From positions 1 to 23,860 of the forward strand of contig JAPYMU010000010.1 in NCBI GenBank assembly GCA_028286165.1: a stretch of DNA of 23,860 bases. The letters are read 5' to 3'. This document shows positions 9,937-18,286 of the stretch, piece after piece (the first letter of the stretch is position 1; each line of letters begins with the position of its first letter). The notes under the pieces are model-generated. The model had not been told where the DNA came from. It saw nothing but the letters and a program-made list of their open reading frames with translations, and ran no database searches. The position numbers and the translations under genes were made by a program. The stretch is from Spongiicolonus versatilis (GTDB lineage: Bacteria > Pseudomonadota > Gammaproteobacteria > Arenicellales > Spongiicolonaceae).

Positions 9937-10947
9937 ATGAACCCCGCCCACAACCCGCGCATGACGCCCGAATCGCCTGACTCCGACCTCATGGCGCGCG
10001 CCGCGTGGCTGTCGTTCGTCGGCGATTTGTCGCAGAAGCAAATCGCCGAGCGGCTCGGCATCTCGCGCATCAAAGCCAACCGCCTGATTGCGCGCGCCAT
10101 CGAGCGCAAGTTGGTGCGTTTCTCGGTGGAGAGCGTGCCGGTCGAATGCGTGGCGCTGGAAGACCGGCTGATGCGCGCGTTCGGTTTGTCGTCTTGTTTC
10201 GTGGCCCCCACGGTCGCCGACCTGTCGGACCGGGATTTACCGCTGGCATCGCTGGCCGCGGCCGGCGCTTTTGTGCTGCAGCGCGAGTTCGCCGACGCGC
10301 GGCGCAAAACCATCGGCGTCGGCCACGGGCGGACGCTGGAGGCCACGGTCGAGGCGCTGCCGCATAAAGCCCACAAACATTTGCGTTTCGTCTCGCTGCT
10401 CGGCTGTCTGAGCCGGGTCGGCGCCGCCGACCCACTGGATGTGGTTCACCACCTGTGCAAAATCACCGCCGCCGAATGCTACTACCTGCCGGCGCCGCTG
10501 TTCGCCGCCAGCAAAAAGGACAAGCGCATGCTGATGCAGCAGAAACTGACCCGCAAGGTGGTGCAGATGGGCATGGCCGCGGATGTGTATGTCATCGGCA
10601 TCGGCGACATGGGGCGGCAGTCGTACTTGTTCAACAAGGTCACCGCCGCCGAGCGCGCATCGCTGCTCGGCAAGGGCGCGGTCGGCGACATTCTCGGCTG
10701 CTTCATCGACCGCGACGGCCGGGAGGTGGAATGCGGCATCAACCAGCGCGCGGTGACGGTCGGGCTGCCGCCGCTGCGCGGCAAGCCGGTGTTAGCCATC
10801 GCCGGCGGCGTCGCCAAGCAAGCGGCCATCACCGCCGCATTGCGAAGCGGCGTGGTCACCGATTTGGTAACCGACGAGAACACCGCGGCCCGAATCATGA
10901 AAAGCGCCGGCGCATCGATGCCGGCGCCGGCGTCCATGCGCGCTTAA
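9937..10947 (+). CDS. SorC/DeoR-family sugar-responsive transcription regulator
   Basis: A DNA-binding regulator of 336 residues. An N-terminal helix-turn-helix covers roughly residues 31-53 (LSQKQIAERLGIS) and is followed by the SorC-type sugar-binding domain, recognisable by VGHGRTLEA, GIGDMGRQSY, VGDILGCFID and the closing AGGVAKQAAI with LVTDENTAARIM. Such proteins (SorC, LsrR, DeoR, EryD) bind a phosphorylated sugar and release or activate promoters. The start is not certain: ATG 9883, 9937, 9961 and 9991 are all in frame and none has a clear ribosome site. ATG 9883 would overlap the right arm of the inverted repeat. It lies between systems A and B, so it may control both, with the effector perhaps a sugar phosphate made by one of the kinases. 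Confidence 0.9.
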   Translation: MNPAHNPRMTPESPDSDLMARAAWLSFVGDLSQKQIAERLGISRIKANRLIARAIERKLVRFSVESVPVECVALEDRLMRAFGLSSCFVAPTVADLSDRDLPLASLAAAGAFVLQREFADARRKTIGVGHGRTLEATVEALPHKAHKHLRFVSLLGCLSRVGAADPLDVVHHLCKITAAECYYLPAPLFAASKKDKRMLMQQKLTRKVVQMGMAADVYVIGIGDMGRQSYLFNKVTAAERASLLGKGAVGDILGCFIDRDGREVECGINQRAVTVGLPPLRGKPVLAIAGGVAKQAAITAALRSGVVTDLVTDENTAARIMKSAGASMPAPASMRA

Positions 10948-10964
10948 ACCACGTCGATCCACGC

Positions 10965-10997
10965 TTGAACAGTTCCTTTTCTGTCAACCTTTATTAT
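10965..10997 (+). promoter_or_regulatory. Candidate promoter/operator of the system B operon
   Basis: The 71-base gap between the regulator and the system B binding-protein gene contains TATTAT (10992-10997), a good -10 match, and the short dyad GAACaGTTC (10967-10975) about where a -35 would sit. No good -35 is present at normal spacing, so the promoter may depend on an activator or be blocked at the dyad. This is a sequence impression only. Confidence 0.35.
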
Positions 10998-11018
10998 TCA
11001 ACTCACCGGGAGGACATC

Positions 11019-12476
11019 ATGAGCAAATCACGAATCGAAGATACGGCCCGCAGTTTTCTGGCGGGCAACATGAGCCGCCGCGCATTCATCGCGCGCATGA
11101 GTCGATTGGGTGTCGGCGCGGCCGCATCGGCCGGCGTACTGAGTGCGGTCGCCAACCGCGCTTGGGCCCAGGACTTCAACTGGCGAAAGCACGCGGGCAA
11201 GACCATCAAGGTGCTGCTGCCGAAGCATCCGTACGCCACTTATCTGACGCAAATCCTGCCGGCGTTCACCGAACTCACCGGCATCCGGGTCGAGCACGAC
11301 ACGCTGCCGGAGGGACCGTTTTTCGAGAAGAAAACCTCGGAACTCAACACCCGGTCGGCCACTTACGATGCGTTCATGGACGGCATCATGTTCGCCTGGG
11401 GCGAGTTGCTGGCCGGCCAAATCGCCGACTTGAACGAGTTCATCGGCGACCCCGGCGCGACCAGCCCGGCGTACAACTGGGAAGGCATCTTGCCCAACAT
11501 GCGCGCCTCGTGCGCGTGGTCGGGCATCCCCGGCGACCGGCTCGGTGGGCCCGGCTCGCGGCAGATGTTGGTGCCGCTCGGCTGGGAGGGCTACTGCGTC
11601 AGTTACAACCGCGAGATTTTCGACGCGGCCGGCGTGACGCCGCCGGAGAATCTGCCGGCCATGCGCGAGACCTCAGCCAAAATCAAGCGCGATGTCGGCG
11701 GCAGCGTGCACGGCATCAGCGTGCGCGGCGCGGCCAACTGGGGCACCATTCATCCCGGCTACTTGTCCGGTTTCACCAGTTACGGCGGCCAGGATTTCCG
11801 CGCCGAAAGCGGCAAGATTCGCGCCTCGATGAACAGCCCCCAGGGCAAGGAATTCACCCAGTTGTGGATTGACATGGTGCGCGAGTCCGGGCCGCCGAAG
11901 TGGACCGAATACATCTGGTATGAAGTCGGCCAGGACTTGGGCGCGGGCGTGGCCGGAATGATTTTCGACGCCGACATCCTCGGCTTCTTCCAGAACACCG
12001 ACGAGAACAACCCGGCCGCCGGCAAGATTGCGTTCGCGCCGTTCGCCGCCAACCCGGCCGCAAACGGCAACCCGAAATCCAACCTGTGGGTGTGGTCGCT
12101 GGGGATGAACAACTACTCGGCCAACAAGGAAGCGGCGTGGTTCTGGATTCAATACAACACCATGCCGCAGCAACTGCTGGCCGGGGTGCGCGACAACGGC
12201 AGCCTCATCGACCCGGTGCGCGGTTCCATCTGGAACGACGCCGGCTTCATCAAACGCCTGCAGGACGACTACCCCGGTTATCTCAACCAGTACGAGAAAA
12301 CCGTGGGCGAGTGCCAGGTGTATTTCACCGCGCATCCGCTGTTCGCGCAGTCGGCCGACAAATGGTCGCGCAAGTTGCACGAGATTTACGCGCGGCAGGT
12401 AACCGCCGACGAAGGCCTCGACCAGTTGGCCGAGGAAATCAACGCCGACCTGAACCGCGCCGGCTACTTGCTCTAA
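11019..12476 (+). CDS. Tat-exported ABC substrate-binding protein (system B)
   Basis: A periplasmic solute-binding protein of the CUT1 type, 485 residues. The Tat signal SRRAFIARM is at 19-27, followed by an Ala/Gly hydrophobic stretch and a likely cleavage after AWA (residue 50). The start is firmly set by GGGAGGA (11008-11014) ahead of ATG 11019. It is the first gene of the system B operon and is followed by a strong stem-loop before the permease genes, a layout seen in other importers where the binding protein is made in excess. The ligand is unknown; the kinase-dehydrogenase-aldolase genes downstream suggest a sugar, polyol or sugar acid. Confidence 0.88.
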   Translation: MSKSRIEDTARSFLAGNMSRRAFIARMSRLGVGAAASAGVLSAVANRAWAQDFNWRKHAGKTIKVLLPKHPYATYLTQILPAFTELTGIRVEHDTLPEGPFFEKKTSELNTRSATYDAFMDGIMFAWGELLAGQIADLNEFIGDPGATSPAYNWEGILPNMRASCAWSGIPGDRLGGPGSRQMLVPLGWEGYCVSYNREIFDAAGVTPPENLPAMRETSAKIKRDVGGSVHGISVRGAANWGTIHPGYLSGFTSYGGQDFRAESGKIRASMNSPQGKEFTQLWIDMVRESGPPKWTEYIWYEVGQDLGAGVAGMIFDADILGFFQNTDENNPAAGKIAFAPFAANPAANGNPKSNLWVWSLGMNNYSANKEAAWFWIQYNTMPQQLLAGVRDNGSLIDPVRGSIWNDAGFIKRLQDDYPGYLNQYEKTVGECQVYFTAHPLFAQSADKWSRKLHEIYARQVTADEGLDQLAEEINADLNRAGYLL

Positions 12477-12487
12477 GCGCGCGCTGT

Positions 12488-12533
12488 CGCAACCGGCGGA
12501 GTGGGCGGCCCAGCCGCCGACTCCGCCGTTGCG
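12488..12533 (+). other. Strong stem-loop between binding-protein and permease genes
   Basis: An almost perfect inverted repeat lies 11 bases after the system B binding-protein stop. CGCAAC (12488-12493) pairs with GTTGCG (12528-12533), GGCGGAGT (12495-12502) with ACTCCGCC (12520-12527), and GGCGGC (12504-12509) with GCCGCC (12513-12518), around a CCA loop. There is one bulged C (12494) and one G-G mismatch. No T-run follows, so a full intrinsic terminator is unlikely. It more likely protects the 3' end of the upstream message or partly attenuates the permease genes. Confidence 0.75.
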
Positions 12534-12561
12534 GCATCACCGGCATCAAGCGTCAATCAGC

Positions 12562-13488
12562 ATGCGTTCCCGGCTCAAATCTAAGCCGCTGTCCAAACCG
12601 CCGCTGCGCGCGCGGCTGGTGCCGTATCTGCTCAGCCTGCCGGCGCTGCTGGTGTGCATCGGCATCCTGGTGCCGTTCGCCACCGCGGTGTATTACTCCA
12701 CGCAGCGCTACATCATCACCCTGCCGTTCACGCGCGGCTTCATCGGCTTCGGCCAGTATGCGGATTTGTTCACCGACCGGGCGTTCTGGCACACGGTGCA
12801 AATCTCCCTCCTCTACACCGCGCTGACCGTCGGCCTGGAACTGGTGCTCGGCCTCGCCATCGCCCTGCTGCTGCGCCGCTCCACGCTCATCAACAACATC
12901 ATCAGCGTCGCATTGATGCTGCCGTTGATGGTGGCCCCGGTCATCGCCACTTTGATGTGGAAACTGATGACCGACCCCAGTTACGGGATTTTAAGTTACT
13001 TAATCAGCCTGGCCGGCATCGATGGATTCCGCTGGGCCGCGGCGCCGTCGACCGCGTTGTTCACCGTGGTGCTGGTCGACATCTGGGTGTATACGCCGTT
13101 CATGATTATCCTGCTGCTGGCCGGTCTGCGCTCGCTGCCGACGCAACCGTTTGAAGCCGCGCAACTGGACGGTGTGCCGAAAACTTTCGTGTTCTTTCGC
13201 ATCACCTTGCCGATGCTGACGCCGTACATCATCACCGCCTGCTTGTTTCGCATGTTGGACAGCATCCAGCAGTTCGACATCATCTACGGCATGACCAAAG
13301 GCGGGCCCGGCGACACGCTGAAAGTGTTTCAGGTGCAGGCTTATGTGGAGTTCTACATCGCCAACAATGTCGGCCGGTCGGCCGCGGTGCTGATGGTGTT
13401 GTGGGTCATCACCTTCATCATCAGCAACTATTTCATTAAATACTGGCTGAAACTGCGCCGCCGCACGCACGGCATTTCCGCCGAATGA
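12562..13488 (+). CDS. ABC sugar permease, MalF/UgpA type (system B)
   Basis: A 308-residue inner-membrane subunit with about six transmembrane segments, the first near residues 20-42. The EAA loop reads FEAAQLDGVPKTFVFFRITLP and is followed by YGMTKGGPGD, typical of the family. ATG 12562 is chosen over an in-frame TTG at 12529 because the latter lies inside the 3' arm of the stem-loop. No strong Shine-Dalgarno is visible, so expression may be much lower than for the preceding binding protein. The stop overlaps the next start (ATGA). Confidence 0.92.
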   Translation: MRSRLKSKPLSKPPLRARLVPYLLSLPALLVCIGILVPFATAVYYSTQRYIITLPFTRGFIGFGQYADLFTDRAFWHTVQISLLYTALTVGLELVLGLAIALLLRRSTLINNIISVALMLPLMVAPVIATLMWKLMTDPSYGILSYLISLAGIDGFRWAAAPSTALFTVVLVDIWVYTPFMIILLLAGLRSLPTQPFEAAQLDGVPKTFVFFRITLPMLTPYIITACLFRMLDSIQQFDIIYGMTKGGPGDTLKVFQVQAYVEFYIANNVGRSAAVLMVLWVITFIISNYFIKYWLKLRRRTHGISAE

Positions 13489-14381
13489 ATTCGCCCGCCA
13501 TCATGCAAACCGTGTTCGACAAAACGCGCATCGCCGACTTGCTGACAACAGCCGGCTACGCGCTGGCGTTGACGGCCGTGGTGCTGTTTTTCCTGTTCCC
13601 GATTTTCTGGGTGCTTCTCATGTCGTTTCAGACCAACGCCGACATCCTGCGCACCCCGCCAAGTTTGTTTTTTTCCCCGACACTGAGCAACTACGCGGCC
13701 ATCTTCGCCGGCAAGATGGAGACTTCCACCGGCACCCAAGACATCACTTTTCTGCGCAACCTCGGCAACAGCGCGCTGCTGTCGTCGCTGTCGGTGCTGT
13801 TGGCGCTGGCGCTCGGCGTACCGGCTGCGTACGCTTTCGCCCGCTACCAATTCCGCCTCGGCGAGGACATCGCGTTCACCCTGCTGTCGTTTCGTTTCGC
13901 GCCGCCGCTGTTGGTGCTGCTGCCGATGGCGTTGTATTTCGGGCAACTCGGGCTCAACGATTCCTACTGGAGTTTGGTCTGGGTCTACCAACTCATCGTG
14001 CTGCCGCTGGTGCTGTGGATTATTCGCGGCTACTTCGAGGACATCAACCCCGACATCGAGCACGCCTACCGGCTGGACGGCAACGGCTGGGGCGCGACCT
14101 TCCTAAAAATCGCCATTCCGCTTGCCCGGCCCGGCATCGCCGCGGCCGCGCTGCTGGCGTTCATCTTCGCCTGGAACAACTTCATCTTCGCGCTGGTGCT
14201 GGCCTCGGCGGCCAAACAGCCGGTGACGGTCGGCGCGCTGTTGTTCGTGACCGGGTCGGGCATTCAATACGGCTATATCGCCGCGGCCACGGTGCTGTCG
14301 GTGGCGCCGATTTTGGCGCTGGCGCTGTTCCTGCAGCGGCATTTGGTCGAAGGCCTGTCGCTGGGCGCAGTTAAGGGCTGA
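13485..14381 (+). CDS. ABC sugar permease, MalG/UgpE type (system B)
   Basis: A 298-residue membrane subunit with about six transmembrane segments, the first within residues 20-47. The EAA loop is slightly divergent (EHAYRLDGNGWGATF, with His replacing one Ala) but is followed by the usual IPLARPG. The C-terminal EGLSLGAVKG matches MalG-like partners. The ATG overlaps the previous stop by four bases, indicating translational coupling, and the first ATPase begins 7 bases after its stop. Confidence 0.92.
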   Translation: MNSPAIMQTVFDKTRIADLLTTAGYALALTAVVLFFLFPIFWVLLMSFQTNADILRTPPSLFFSPTLSNYAAIFAGKMETSTGTQDITFLRNLGNSALLSSLSVLLALALGVPAAYAFARYQFRLGEDIAFTLLSFRFAPPLLVLLPMALYFGQLGLNDSYWSLVWVYQLIVLPLVLWIIRGYFEDINPDIEHAYRLDGNGWGATFLKIAIPLARPGIAAAALLAFIFAWNNFIFALVLASAAKQPVTVGALLFVTGSGIQYGYIAAATVLSVAPILALALFLQRHLVEGLSLGAVKG

Positions 14382-14388
14382 CGAACTG

Positions 14389-15525
14389 ATGGCGCGCCTC
14401 GAAATAGACCGTTTGGCCAAGGCGTTCGGCGCGGCGACGGTGTTCGACGGTCTCGACTTGCATGTCGAGCGCGGCGAGACCGTGGCCGTCTACGGGCGTT
14501 CCGGCTGCGGCAAGTCGGTGTTGCTGAGCATCCTGTCGGGCGCGCTGGCGGCCGACGGCGGCGACCTGCGCATCGACGGAAAATCGGTCATCGACGCGCC
14601 GCCGGAAGCGCGCGATGTCGGCATGGCGTTTCAAAACTTCGCGCTGTACCCGCACATGAGCGCCTTCGACAACATCGCCAGCCCGTTGCGCGGCCAGAAA
14701 AAGCCGGCGCGCGAAATCGCCGACAAAGTGCAGGCCGTCGCCGCCCTCCTCAAAATCGACCATGTCCTGGCGCATTCCCCGCAGGCGCTCTCCAACGGCC
14801 AGCGCCAGCGCACTTCGCTGGCGCGCGCGCTGGTGGCCGAGCCCGCGGTACTCCTGCTCGACGACCCGCTGCGCAATGTCGACGCCAAGTTGCGCTACGA
14901 GATGCGCCTGGAAATGCCGAACCTGTTCCGCCAATTCGAGTCGGCGGTGATTTATGTCACCCAAGACAGCCGCGAAGCGATGGCGCTGGCCGACCGCATC
15001 GCGATTTTGCACGACGGTAAATTCCGGCAAATCGGCGCGCCGCAGGAGGTGTATGAATTTCCATGCACCGCGGAAGTCGGGCAATTGCTTGGCGACCCGG
15101 CCATCAACTTGTTCGCGTGCGAGAGCGCGGCGCGCGACGGCGCGTTGTTGGTCAACCCGGCCGGCTGCGAAGTGAATATAAGCGGCCGATACGACCTGCC
15201 CGCGGCCGGAAAATATCTCGCCGGCGTGCGCCCGGAAGACATCAACTTGGCGGCGGCGCCGGCGCCGGCACCGTCGGCGGGGGTCGACGGCCCGGCGCGC
15301 GGGATTGAAGCGGTTGTGGAGCGCATCACCCCCGCCAATGTGCGCTCGCTGTTGGTCGCCAGCACCGCGGCCGGCGAAACCATCACCGTGTCGCTGCCGG
15401 AGTTGGCGGCGGAACAAGTGGCGCCGAAGAGCCGCGCGTGGCTGTCTTTTCCCGCGGACAAACTCCTCCTGTTCGCGGCCGACAGCGGGCAACTCATCCG
15501 CCCCAACCCACCGGCCGGCGGGTGA
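14389..15525 (+). CDS. ABC importer ATPase with degenerate catalytic motifs (system B, first)
   Basis: A 378-residue MalK/UgpC-like ATPase with a C-terminal TOBE-like region. Walker A GRSGCGKS (36-43) and the Q-loop Gln82 (AFQNFALYP) are intact. Three other catalytic positions are altered: the Walker B glutamate is Asp159 (LLLDDPL), the H-loop histidine is Gln192 (VTQDS) and the signature is LSNGQ (134-138). These changes predict a subunit that binds ATP but hydrolyses poorly, as in one half of asymmetric ABC heterodimers. Its neighbour supplies a normal Walker B Glu and H-loop His. The frame is open and normal in length, so this is not a decaying pseudogene by appearance. Confidence 0.92.
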   Translation: MARLEIDRLAKAFGAATVFDGLDLHVERGETVAVYGRSGCGKSVLLSILSGALAADGGDLRIDGKSVIDAPPEARDVGMAFQNFALYPHMSAFDNIASPLRGQKKPAREIADKVQAVAALLKIDHVLAHSPQALSNGQRQRTSLARALVAEPAVLLLDDPLRNVDAKLRYEMRLEMPNLFRQFESAVIYVTQDSREAMALADRIAILHDGKFRQIGAPQEVYEFPCTAEVGQLLGDPAINLFACESAARDGALLVNPAGCEVNISGRYDLPAAGKYLAGVRPEDINLAAAPAPAPSAGVDGPARGIEAVVERITPANVRSLLVASTAAGETITVSLPELAAEQVAPKSRAWLSFPADKLLLFAADSGQLIRPNPPAGG

Positions 15526-15530
15526 GCGGC

Positions 15531-16661
15531 ATGGCAGCCCTGGAATTGCGCGCGGTCAGCAAGACCTACCGCGTCGGCGACCGCGAAATTCTCGCCGTGG
15601 ACGACCTCTCGCTCAGCGCCGGGGACGGCGAAATCATCGGCCTGCTCGGCTCATCCGGCTGCGGCAAGACCACCACGCTGCGCGCGATTGCCGGATTCGT
15701 GCAACTCACCGCCGGGCGGATTGCCATCGGCGGCAACGACATCCACAACCTGCCGCCGGCGCGGCGCGGCGTGGCCATGGCGTTCGAGGGCTATGCCTTG
15801 TATCCGCCATTGCGAATCCGCGAGAACATCGGGTTTTCGCTGCTGCGCGAGCGCCGGCCCGGCGGCGAAATCCAGCGCGCGGTGCGGGAAATCGCGGCGC
15901 TGCTGGACATCGAAGACATCCTCGACCACTACCCGGCGTTCGCGTCAGCGGGCCAGCAACAGCGCACCTCGCTGGCGCGGGCGTTGATTCGGCGCGCGCC
16001 GCTCACGCTGTTAGACGAGCCGATGTCGCAACTGGACCCGCAACTGCGCGCGCAAGTGCGGACGCGGGTCAAGGAATACCTTGCCGCCCACCGCTTGTCC
16101 GCGGTGTTTGTCACCCACGACCAGAACGAAGCCATCAGTCTGGCTGACCGCATCGCGGTGATGGAGCAAGGGCGGTTGCAGCAGTTCGGCACCGTCGGCG
16201 AACTGAAAAACCGCCCGAACAATCTGTTCGTCGCCGGTTTCATCGGCGAGCCGCCGATGAATCTCATGGCGGCCGAGGTCGAGGCCGGCGGCGCGCGCGT
16301 CAAACTGCTCGGCGAGACTGACAACCGCGCGGCGGCCGCGGTCGGGGAATTGCGCTTGAACGGCGCGGCCCCGGCCTTGGACGCCGGGCGCGCGCATATC
16401 GGCATCCGCCCGCATCAGGTGGTTTTGGCTGATGACGCGCCATTGCGCGGACGGGTGATTTCCAACCAGTGGCTCGGCGACCAGTCGCATGTGTTAGTCG
16501 ATTTAGGCGGCCTGCGCATCGTGGTGGTGTCGGCCGGGCGGGTCCGCGGCCTGCGCAAGGGCGAAAACATCGGCATCAATTTCCCGCCCGATGCGGTGAT
16601 TTTCTTCTCCGCCAAAGACGGCACGGCGTTGCCGCGCGCCGGCGGCCAGGGGGGCGAATGA
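15531..16661 (+). CDS. ABC importer ATPase, MalK/UgpC type (system B, second)
   Basis: A 376-residue partner ATPase with nucleotide-binding and TOBE-type domains. Walker A GSSGCGKT is at 40-47, Walker B LLDEPMSQLD has catalytic Glu163, and the H-loop has His196 (VTHDQ). The Q-loop residue is Glu86 (AFEGYALYP) and the signature is weakened to ASAGQ (138-142). It thus has the hydrolytic residues its partner lacks, while its own signature motif faces the partner's degenerate site. It begins 5 bases after the first ATPase gene and ends overlapping the FGGY kinase start. The importer and the catabolic genes therefore form one transcription unit. Confidence 0.92.
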   Translation: MAALELRAVSKTYRVGDREILAVDDLSLSAGDGEIIGLLGSSGCGKTTTLRAIAGFVQLTAGRIAIGGNDIHNLPPARRGVAMAFEGYALYPPLRIRENIGFSLLRERRPGGEIQRAVREIAALLDIEDILDHYPAFASAGQQQRTSLARALIRRAPLTLLDEPMSQLDPQLRAQVRTRVKEYLAAHRLSAVFVTHDQNEAISLADRIAVMEQGRLQQFGTVGELKNRPNNLFVAGFIGEPPMNLMAAEVEAGGARVKLLGETDNRAAAAVGELRLNGAAPALDAGRAHIGIRPHQVVLADDAPLRGRVISNQWLGDQSHVLVDLGGLRIVVVSAGRVRGLRKGENIGINFPPDAVIFFSAKDGTALPRAGGQGGE

Positions 16662-18286
16662 TGGCGCAAGAAATTTTCGTCAGCATCGACGCCGGCACTT
16701 CGGTGATTAAATCGGTGGCCTTCGACGCCGACGGCAACCTGCTCGCATCGACCGCGGAGGCCAACCGTTACCGCAAAACCGCGGACGGCGGCTTCGAGCA
16801 AGACATGACCGCGACCTGGGAGAAAACCGCCGCGACCGTGGCCGCGGTGCTGCGGCGGATTCCCGATGCCGGCCGGCGCGTGGCCGCGCTCGCCGTCACC
16901 GGCCAGGGCGACGGCGCATGGCTGGTCGACCGCGACAACGCGCCGCTTGGCGACGCCATGCTGTGGCTGGACACCCGCGCCGCGGACATCGTCGACGCGC
17001 TCAATGCCAATGGCGCGCGCGCGGCCGCGTACCGCTTCACCGGCACCGCGCTCAGCGCATGCAACCAAAGCGCGCAACTGGCGTATCTCAAACGCGAGCA
17101 ACCGCAACGACTGCGCCGCGCCGACTGCGCGCTGCACTGCAAAGACTGGCTGTACCTCAACCTGACCGGCGTGCGCGCCACCGACCCGTCCGAGGGCGTG
17201 TTCACTTTCGGCGATTTCCGCAGCGGCGAATACGCCGACGAAGTGCTGGAGGCTTTCGATTTGACTGACTGTCGCAGATTGTTGCCGCCGATTGTGGACG
17301 GCAGTCGCCGAACCGAACCGCTGACCGCGGCCGCCGCCAAACTCACCGGGCTGAAAACCGGCACGCCGGTGTCGTTAGGCGGCGTGGATGTGGTGTGCGC
17401 GGCTTTGGGCGGCGGCGTTCGCCCGCCCGGCGATGCGTTCGGCTGCTCGGTCATCGGCACCACCGGCATGCACATCAAAATGGAAACCGGCGTGAAAAAC
17501 TTGGAATTGGGCGATGTGGTGTCCGGCTACACGATGCTGGTCCCCGGCGCCCCCGGCGCCGCCATGCGCATGCAGTCCAACATGTCCGCGACCTTGAACC
17601 TCGACTGGTTCGCCGGCTTGCTGGCCGAGGCGGCCGCGATGTTCAGCGCAAAGGGCGAGGGGGCCGAGGGGTCCGGTGGAGCCGCAGAATCCCTGCAACG
17701 CCTCGACGCGGCCGCGGCCGGCGCGCCGCCGGGCGATGCGCTGTTCCTGCCGTATATCGAATCCGGCGAGCGCGGCCCGTTCTTGAACGCCGATGCGCGC
17801 GCGCAATTCAGCGGCCTGCACAGCGGCATCGGCATCGGCGCGCTGGTGCGCGCGGTGTACGATGGCGTGGCGCTCGCCGCCCGCCACTGCTATCAAGCGC
17901 TCGGCGGCGCGCCGCGGGAAGTGCGGCCGGTCGGCGGCGGCGCGAGGTCGCGGGCGTTGTGCGACATCTTCGCCCATGCGCTGAACGCGCGCGTTAGCCC
18001 GGCCCCCGGTCCGGAGCCCGGGGCGCTCGGCGCGGGGTTGTTGGCCGCGGTCGCGGTCGGGCGTTTTGCCGACTTGGGCGAAGCCTGCCGGGCTTGGGTG
18101 GAGCCGCATTTCGACGCCGCGCCCGGCCACGCGCCGGATGCCGCGTTGTGCGCGCACTACGACCGTCTGTTCGACGCGTATTTGGCGGCGGTGGATGCGG
18201 CGGCGCCGGTGTGGGCGAAGTTGGCGGCGGTGCGCCGCGCCGGCCGCACAAACGCCGGCGATGCCGGCGGCGGTGACGCGTCATGA
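16658..18286 (+). CDS. FGGY-family carbohydrate kinase
   Basis: A cytoplasmic ATP-dependent sugar or polyol kinase of 542 residues. The N-terminal phosphate-binding SIDAGTSVIKSV (Asp11), the catalytic-base region GGVDVVCAALGGG (Asp244) and the ADP-binding GGGARSRALCD (from 426) follow the FGGY order. It is somewhat longer than the usual 480-520 residues, partly because of a Gly/Ala/Glu-rich insertion around residues 330-360. It starts at ATGATG after a GGGGGG ribosome site (16649-16654), overlapping the ATPase stop. The overall look is closest to the erythritol/L-xylulose/xylulose kinase branch, but I cannot assign a substrate. The next genes encode a dehydrogenase and a ketose-1-phosphate aldolase, so a ketose phosphorylated at C1 would fit. 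Confidence 0.88.
   Translation: MMAQEIFVSIDAGTSVIKSVAFDADGNLLASTAEANRYRKTADGGFEQDMTATWEKTAATVAAVLRRIPDAGRRVAALAVTGQGDGAWLVDRDNAPLGDAMLWLDTRAADIVDALNANGARAAAYRFTGTALSACNQSAQLAYLKREQPQRLRRADCALHCKDWLYLNLTGVRATDPSEGVFTFGDFRSGEYADEVLEAFDLTDCRRLLPPIVDGSRRTEPLTAAAAKLTGLKTGTPVSLGGVDVVCAALGGGVRPPGDAFGCSVIGTTGMHIKMETGVKNLELGDVVSGYTMLVPGAPGAAMRMQSNMSATLNLDWFAGLLAEAAAMFSAKGEGAEGSGGAAESLQRLDAAAAGAPPGDALFLPYIESGERGPFLNADARAQFSGLHSGIGIGALVRAVYDGVALAARHCYQALGGAPREVRPVGGGARSRALCDIFAHALNARVSPAPGPEPGALGAGLLAAVAVGRFADLGEACRAWVEPHFDAAPGHAPDAALCAHYDRLFDAYLAAVDAAAPVWAKLAAVRRAGRTNAGDAGGGDAS

Noticed and set aside
12488..12533. Intrinsic terminator ending the system B binding-protein transcript
   Set aside because: No T-run follows the stem and the downstream permeases would be stranded; an attenuating or stabilising role fits better.
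14371..15492. 373-codon minus-strand frame opposite the first system B ATPase
   Set aside because: The plus-strand ATPase is clear even with its degenerate motifs; the opposite frame is a compositional shadow.
14389..15525. First system B ATPase as a pseudogene
   Set aside because: Full length, no frameshift, intact Walker A and coupled spacing; the partner's complementary motifs argue for a maintained asymmetric pair.
9937..18286. Autoinducer-2 (lsr) system, because a SorC regulator and FGGY kinase occur together
   Set aside because: No LsrF or LsrG, and the importers are CUT1-type with two separate permeases and family-1 binding proteins rather than LsrACDB-like.
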